Source: Allomuricauda sp. F6463D
GTDB taxonomy: Bacteria; Bacteroidota; Bacteroidia; Flavobacteriales; Flavobacteriaceae
NCBI RefSeq assembly: GCF_023015965.1
Contig: NZ_JALKAN010000001.1
Coordinates: 1,200,160-1,264,159, forward strand
DNA length: 64,000 bases
Direction: 5' to 3'
The translations under genes were made by a program, and so were the position numbers. This document shows, piece after piece, positions 61,472 through 64,000 of this stretch. Below the pieces are notes generated by a model. The model made no database searches, was not told where the DNA came from, and saw only the letters and a program-made list of their open reading frames with translations. Every line of letters begins with the position of its first letter. Positions within the stretch are counted from its first letter, which is position 1.

Positions 61472-62335
61472 TTGCATATGATTTGCAGAATATCCCTGAA
61501 CATTCGCTATGTCAAATTGATATTGCTATTGGCCATATCAGGATCGGTGATGGCCCAGGGCCACGGCCCCCTCTATGGGCTACAGACACCGACCCTTGCC
61601 AAAGGCGGTGTGGATTTGAACGTGGCCGGGATGAGCCTAGGCACAGAAACCGAAACCTCCTATATGTTGCGCTACCTATTTTCCTATGGCATTACAGAAG
61701 ATCTACAGGTAAACCTTACCACGCCCACACTGATAGAACGGTTGGGCGAGACGCCAAGGACACGGGGCAATAGCAATATGCCCGCCAATGGGGATATCGA
61801 GGCTTCCCTTTGGTACCGTTTTTTCTCGAACGCCTTTGGTGTGGGAAAGCGGTTTGAGTCCACTGCCATCGTGGGTGTTTCCACTCCTACCGATAATGTC
61901 AGGGGACAGGTCAATGTCGGCAACGCTATACATGCAGCCATTTCCACGGGCTATGCCTCACGCACTTGGTATGCATGGATCGGTGGCGGTTACCAATATT
62001 ATTTTGAAAGAGATGACGAACGATTGGGCGACCTGCCCTATGCGAGTGCCGTTGTGGGGTACCGGCCCAATATCTTTTTGGGTGATTACCCAAAACCCGA
62101 TTGGCGCATCTTTATCGAATCATTGGCCGAATTCCCTGGAGTCAATAAAATTGATGGACAACTGGATTTGAGCGATACGCGCAGTACAAAGGTTTTGGTG
62201 GGACCTTCTTTCCTAGGACTTTACGGTGCTTGGGGCATATCCTTTGGTGCGATGGTTCCAGTAGTACAGGATTTGACACCCGGTTGGGTAAAAGAAAGGT
62301 ATCGGATTGCCGTAAATTTAAGTTATTGGTTGTAA
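61472..62335 (+). CDS. Outer membrane beta-barrel protein, transporter-like
   Basis: The 287-residue protein has a signal peptide (YVKLILLLAISGSVMAQG) and repeated amphipathic strands ending in an aromatic residue (AVNLSYWL). It resembles the MetA-pathway/transporter group of barrels. With mercury-transport neighbours it may admit metal through the outer membrane. Start at 61472 is the first ATG; a later ATG at 61478 is also possible. Confidence 0.65.
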   Translation: MHMICRISLNIRYVKLILLLAISGSVMAQGHGPLYGLQTPTLAKGGVDLNVAGMSLGTETETSYMLRYLFSYGITEDLQVNLTTPTLIERLGETPRTRGNSNMPANGDIEASLWYRFFSNAFGVGKRFESTAIVGVSTPTDNVRGQVNVGNAIHAAISTGYASRTWYAWIGGGYQYYFERDDERLGDLPYASAVVGYRPNIFLGDYPKPDWRIFIESLAEFPGVNKIDGQLDLSDTRSTKVLVGPSFLGLYGAWGISFGAMVPVVQDLTPGWVKERYRIAVNLSYWL

Positions 62336-62363
62336 ACACAGTATAAATTAAAAAGCACATATA

Positions 62364-62849
62364 ATGAAAAACATCAAAATGATGGCCCTGATCGGTATTC
62401 TTGGAATAGGCACGATAAGCGGCCAAATCGCCAGGGTTGACCAAGAAGTCTATGGAATGGACTGCGCGCCCTGTGCCTATGGATTGGAACGCGGGTTGAA
62501 AAAGATGGACGGGCTTCAGGAGGTTCGCGTCAGCCTGAACGATGGAAAAGCGTATTTGGGATTGGCCGAAAAAAATGACCTTACCTTACGTAGCATTCAG
62601 GAAGAGGTCAAAAAGAACGGTTTTTCGGCAAAGAAAGCCGAAGTGGTTCTAATGGGTAACGCAACGAAAGAGGATGGCCAATGGTACATCGAGACCGATA
62701 ACGAACGGTTTGCGGTATCGCAGGATACATCAATCGAATTGGTTCAAAAATTGGCGGTGGGCAGGACAACGCTAAGTGGCACGGTACAGGATGAAGATGA
62801 TGATAATCTCTCGGACCAATGGGAGATCATACTGTCCAAAATAGAATAG
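62364..62849 (+). CDS. Periplasmic HMA domain protein
   Basis: The 161-residue protein has a short signal (MMALIGILGIGTISGQ) and one HMA fold with the metal site YGMDCAPCAYGLERGL near residue 30. A C-terminal 80-residue domain is not recognised. It would take up metal in the periplasm, as MerP does. It overlaps no neighbour and lies 5 bases before the MerT-like gene. Confidence 0.8.
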   Translation: MKNIKMMALIGILGIGTISGQIARVDQEVYGMDCAPCAYGLERGLKKMDGLQEVRVSLNDGKAYLGLAEKNDLTLRSIQEEVKKNGFSAKKAEVVLMGNATKEDGQWYIETDNERFAVSQDTSIELVQKLAVGRTTLSGTVQDEDDDNLSDQWEIILSKIE

Positions 62850-62854
62850 GCCTT

Positions 62855-63196
62855 ATGAAAGTAATTCTCAAAATGGTATTGGGCACCAGCTTGGTAGCGG
62901 CCCTTCTTCCGGTAATGTGCTGTTTGGCCCCGACCTTGTTGTCGGTCGTGGCGGGACTGGGTTTCTTGGGTGGGAATTTTGAATGGGTACATCCCGTGCA
63001 GCCCTATCTGACCACTATTTCGGCAGGAACGCTTGGGTTCGCCCATTTTAAAAACATCAAAAATGAAAGGAAATGTGGGAATGCAGGTCCTTGTCAAAAC
63101 CATGGACAAAAGCACCACATTAATTCGTGGACGCTTTGGACCGTTACATTTCTGGTTTTAATACTTACGATAGTAAACTATGGATATGAATATTAG
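62855..63196 (+). CDS. MerT-like mercury transport membrane protein
   Basis: From the ATG at 62855 (MKVILKMVLGTSLVAALL) the protein has 113 residues with three membrane helices. The first carries the paired Cys PVMCCLAPTLL, and Cys residues also lie between helices two and three (KCGNAGPCQ). It would accept Hg(II) from the HMA protein upstream. It is the second MerT-type protein in the cluster; the first is fused (MerTP). It overlaps the next gene by 17 bases. Confidence 0.82.
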   Translation: MKVILKMVLGTSLVAALLPVMCCLAPTLLSVVAGLGFLGGNFEWVHPVQPYLTTISAGTLGFAHFKNIKNERKCGNAGPCQNHGQKHHINSWTLWTVTFLVLILTIVNYGYEY

Positions 63197-64000
63197 ACCC
63201 GCACATATTATTCAGGTTGTTTTTTTACTGTCCCTTATGTCAAGTTGTGAGCAGCCCGAGAAACAATGGCAGTTCGAACGGAAGATCATGCTGCCCGAGA
63301 AAGCCCGACCCTTGGCTTTGGCCAAAGATGGTGATGCGATATGGTTTTCCGATCCTGATTATTTTAGGCTTTACAAGATCGACCGGGACGGAGAGCTGTT
63401 GGATTCGATTACTGGTATCCAGCGACCAATGAACATCCATACTGACAATGGCACCCTGTTTATTCCCGAATTTTTGACGGACACCATCTGGCAATATAGA
63501 GATGACAAAAGATGGCCTTTGAAACTATCCAAAAGACCACAGGCCCCAGCAGGGGTTTCCATTTACGGAGATACAGTTCTTGTAGCCGATTTTTATAACC
63601 ACCGAATCATCGTACAGACACCGAATGAATGCTTCACTATTGGTAGGCAGGGGCACAAAGATGGGGAGCTGTACTATCCGATAGACGTAAAGATGAAGGA
63701 TAACAGGATATATGTGGCCGATGCGTACAACAGCAGAATACAGGTCTTCGGGTTCGATGGAACACACCTAAAAACCATTGGTGGAAATGAAAAAATGAAC
63801 GTCGCTTCCGGTATTGCAATGGGGGGAAGGGAGTTCGCAATTACCGACCAAGAAAATGGCCGGGTGTTGATTTACAACTTTGATGGATCATTGCGGCAAG
63901 TCTTGACCGAAAGCATCAAGTATCCAACGGATGTGCAATTCGACGGGGAATACCTATACAGCACGAATTTTAAGGAGAACGCAATTTTAATCTGGTCCAG
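63180..64000 (+). CDS. NHL-repeat lipoprotein, C-terminus beyond right edge
   Basis: The frame is open from an ATG at 63180 to the right edge, about 273 residues. It starts MDMNIRPAHIIQVVFLLSLM and has a lipobox SLMSSCEQ. Repeated units of the 6-bladed propeller type follow (GDTVLVADFYNHRIIVQTP, DNRIYVADAYNSRIQVFG), the NHL pattern. It is probably an outer or periplasmic surface protein of the mercury cluster. It may start at the Met at 63186. Its role is unknown. Confidence 0.8.
   Translation, partial: MDMNIRPAHIIQVVFLLSLMSSCEQPEKQWQFERKIMLPEKARPLALAKDGDAIWFSDPDYFRLYKIDRDGELLDSITGIQRPMNIHTDNGTLFIPEFLTDTIWQYRDDKRWPLKLSKRPQAPAGVSIYGDTVLVADFYNHRIIVQTPNECFTIGRQGHKDGELYYPIDVKMKDNRIYVADAYNSRIQVFGFDGTHLKTIGGNEKMNVASGIAMGGREFAITDQENGRVLIYNFDGSLRQVLTESIKYPTDVQFDGEYLYSTNFKENAILIWS

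Overview
The window is Bacteroidota DNA, most likely from a marine or soil Flavobacteriaceae member. The evidence is a conjugation operon of the CTnDOT tra type, RteC and DnaC-like control genes, a SusC/SusD pair, Bacteroidota-specific small families (HYC_CC_PP, DUF6520, DUF6660), and promoter-like TAnnTTTG boxes. No rRNA or tRNA gene was recognised. No integrase, replication gene set or insertion sequence was recognised, so the ends of the mobile element lie outside the window or are not visible.

Region 1 (1-14.7 kb) is a copper and silver resistance island. A minus-strand operon encodes a Cys-rich HYC_CC_PP protein, a CusA-type RND pump, an outer membrane factor, a CusB-type adaptor, a fused CopA-CopB multicopper oxidase and, directly abutting it, an APC permease cut by the left edge. 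Divergent from it lie a second HYC_CC_PP paralogue, a small conserved protein and a CPH-type (P1B-3) copper ATPase.

Region 2 (15-24.6 kb) is a compact conjugation module on the minus strand: traE, F, G, I, J, K, M and N. Upstream are a DnaC-like ATPase, a probable replication or regulatory winged-helix protein, an excisionase-like HTH protein and RteC. A perfect 26-bp palindrome and a related half copy lie between rteC and the excisionase-like gene.

Region 3 (24.6-36.6 kb) is cargo. It holds an alpha-oxoamine-synthase/GNAT fusion, a small DUF7793-like protein with a PAS-AraC regulator, a MauE membrane protein with a DUF6520 secreted peptide and, convergent to them, SusC, SusD and a zinc metalloprotease. 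A 15-bp motif repeated at 21-bp spacing occurs both between the fusion gene and the regulator operon and just before the MauE gene. This suggests one AraC-controlled unit.

Region 4 (37.3-43.9 kb) is AT-rich and carries unrelated genes on the plus strand. The middle ones are separated by structured intergenic elements whose ends behave like integron attC half-sites. I regard this as the most interesting part of the window: an integron-like cassette array without a visible integrase. The regulator at its left end and the Mrr-like nuclease at its right end may be outside the array proper.

Region 5 (44-50.3 kb) is the mobilisation and maintenance end: coupling protein, relaxase, BfmA/BtgA protein, a probable oriT region, RadC-like protein and Ssb.

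Region 6 (50.3-58.8 kb) is a zinc/cadmium/cobalt operon on the minus strand: DUF6660 protein, a CzcA-CzcC fusion pump, CzcB, a Fur-family regulator and a P1B-2 ATPase. Two matching TGCAA-N5-TTGCA sites precede its first two genes. Region 7 (59.4-64 kb) is a plus-strand mercury-type cluster: ArsR, MerTP, a GDCCVxC protein, CsoR-like regulator, thioredoxin-like protein, outer membrane protein, HMA protein, a second MerT-like protein and an NHL-repeat lipoprotein cut by the right edge.
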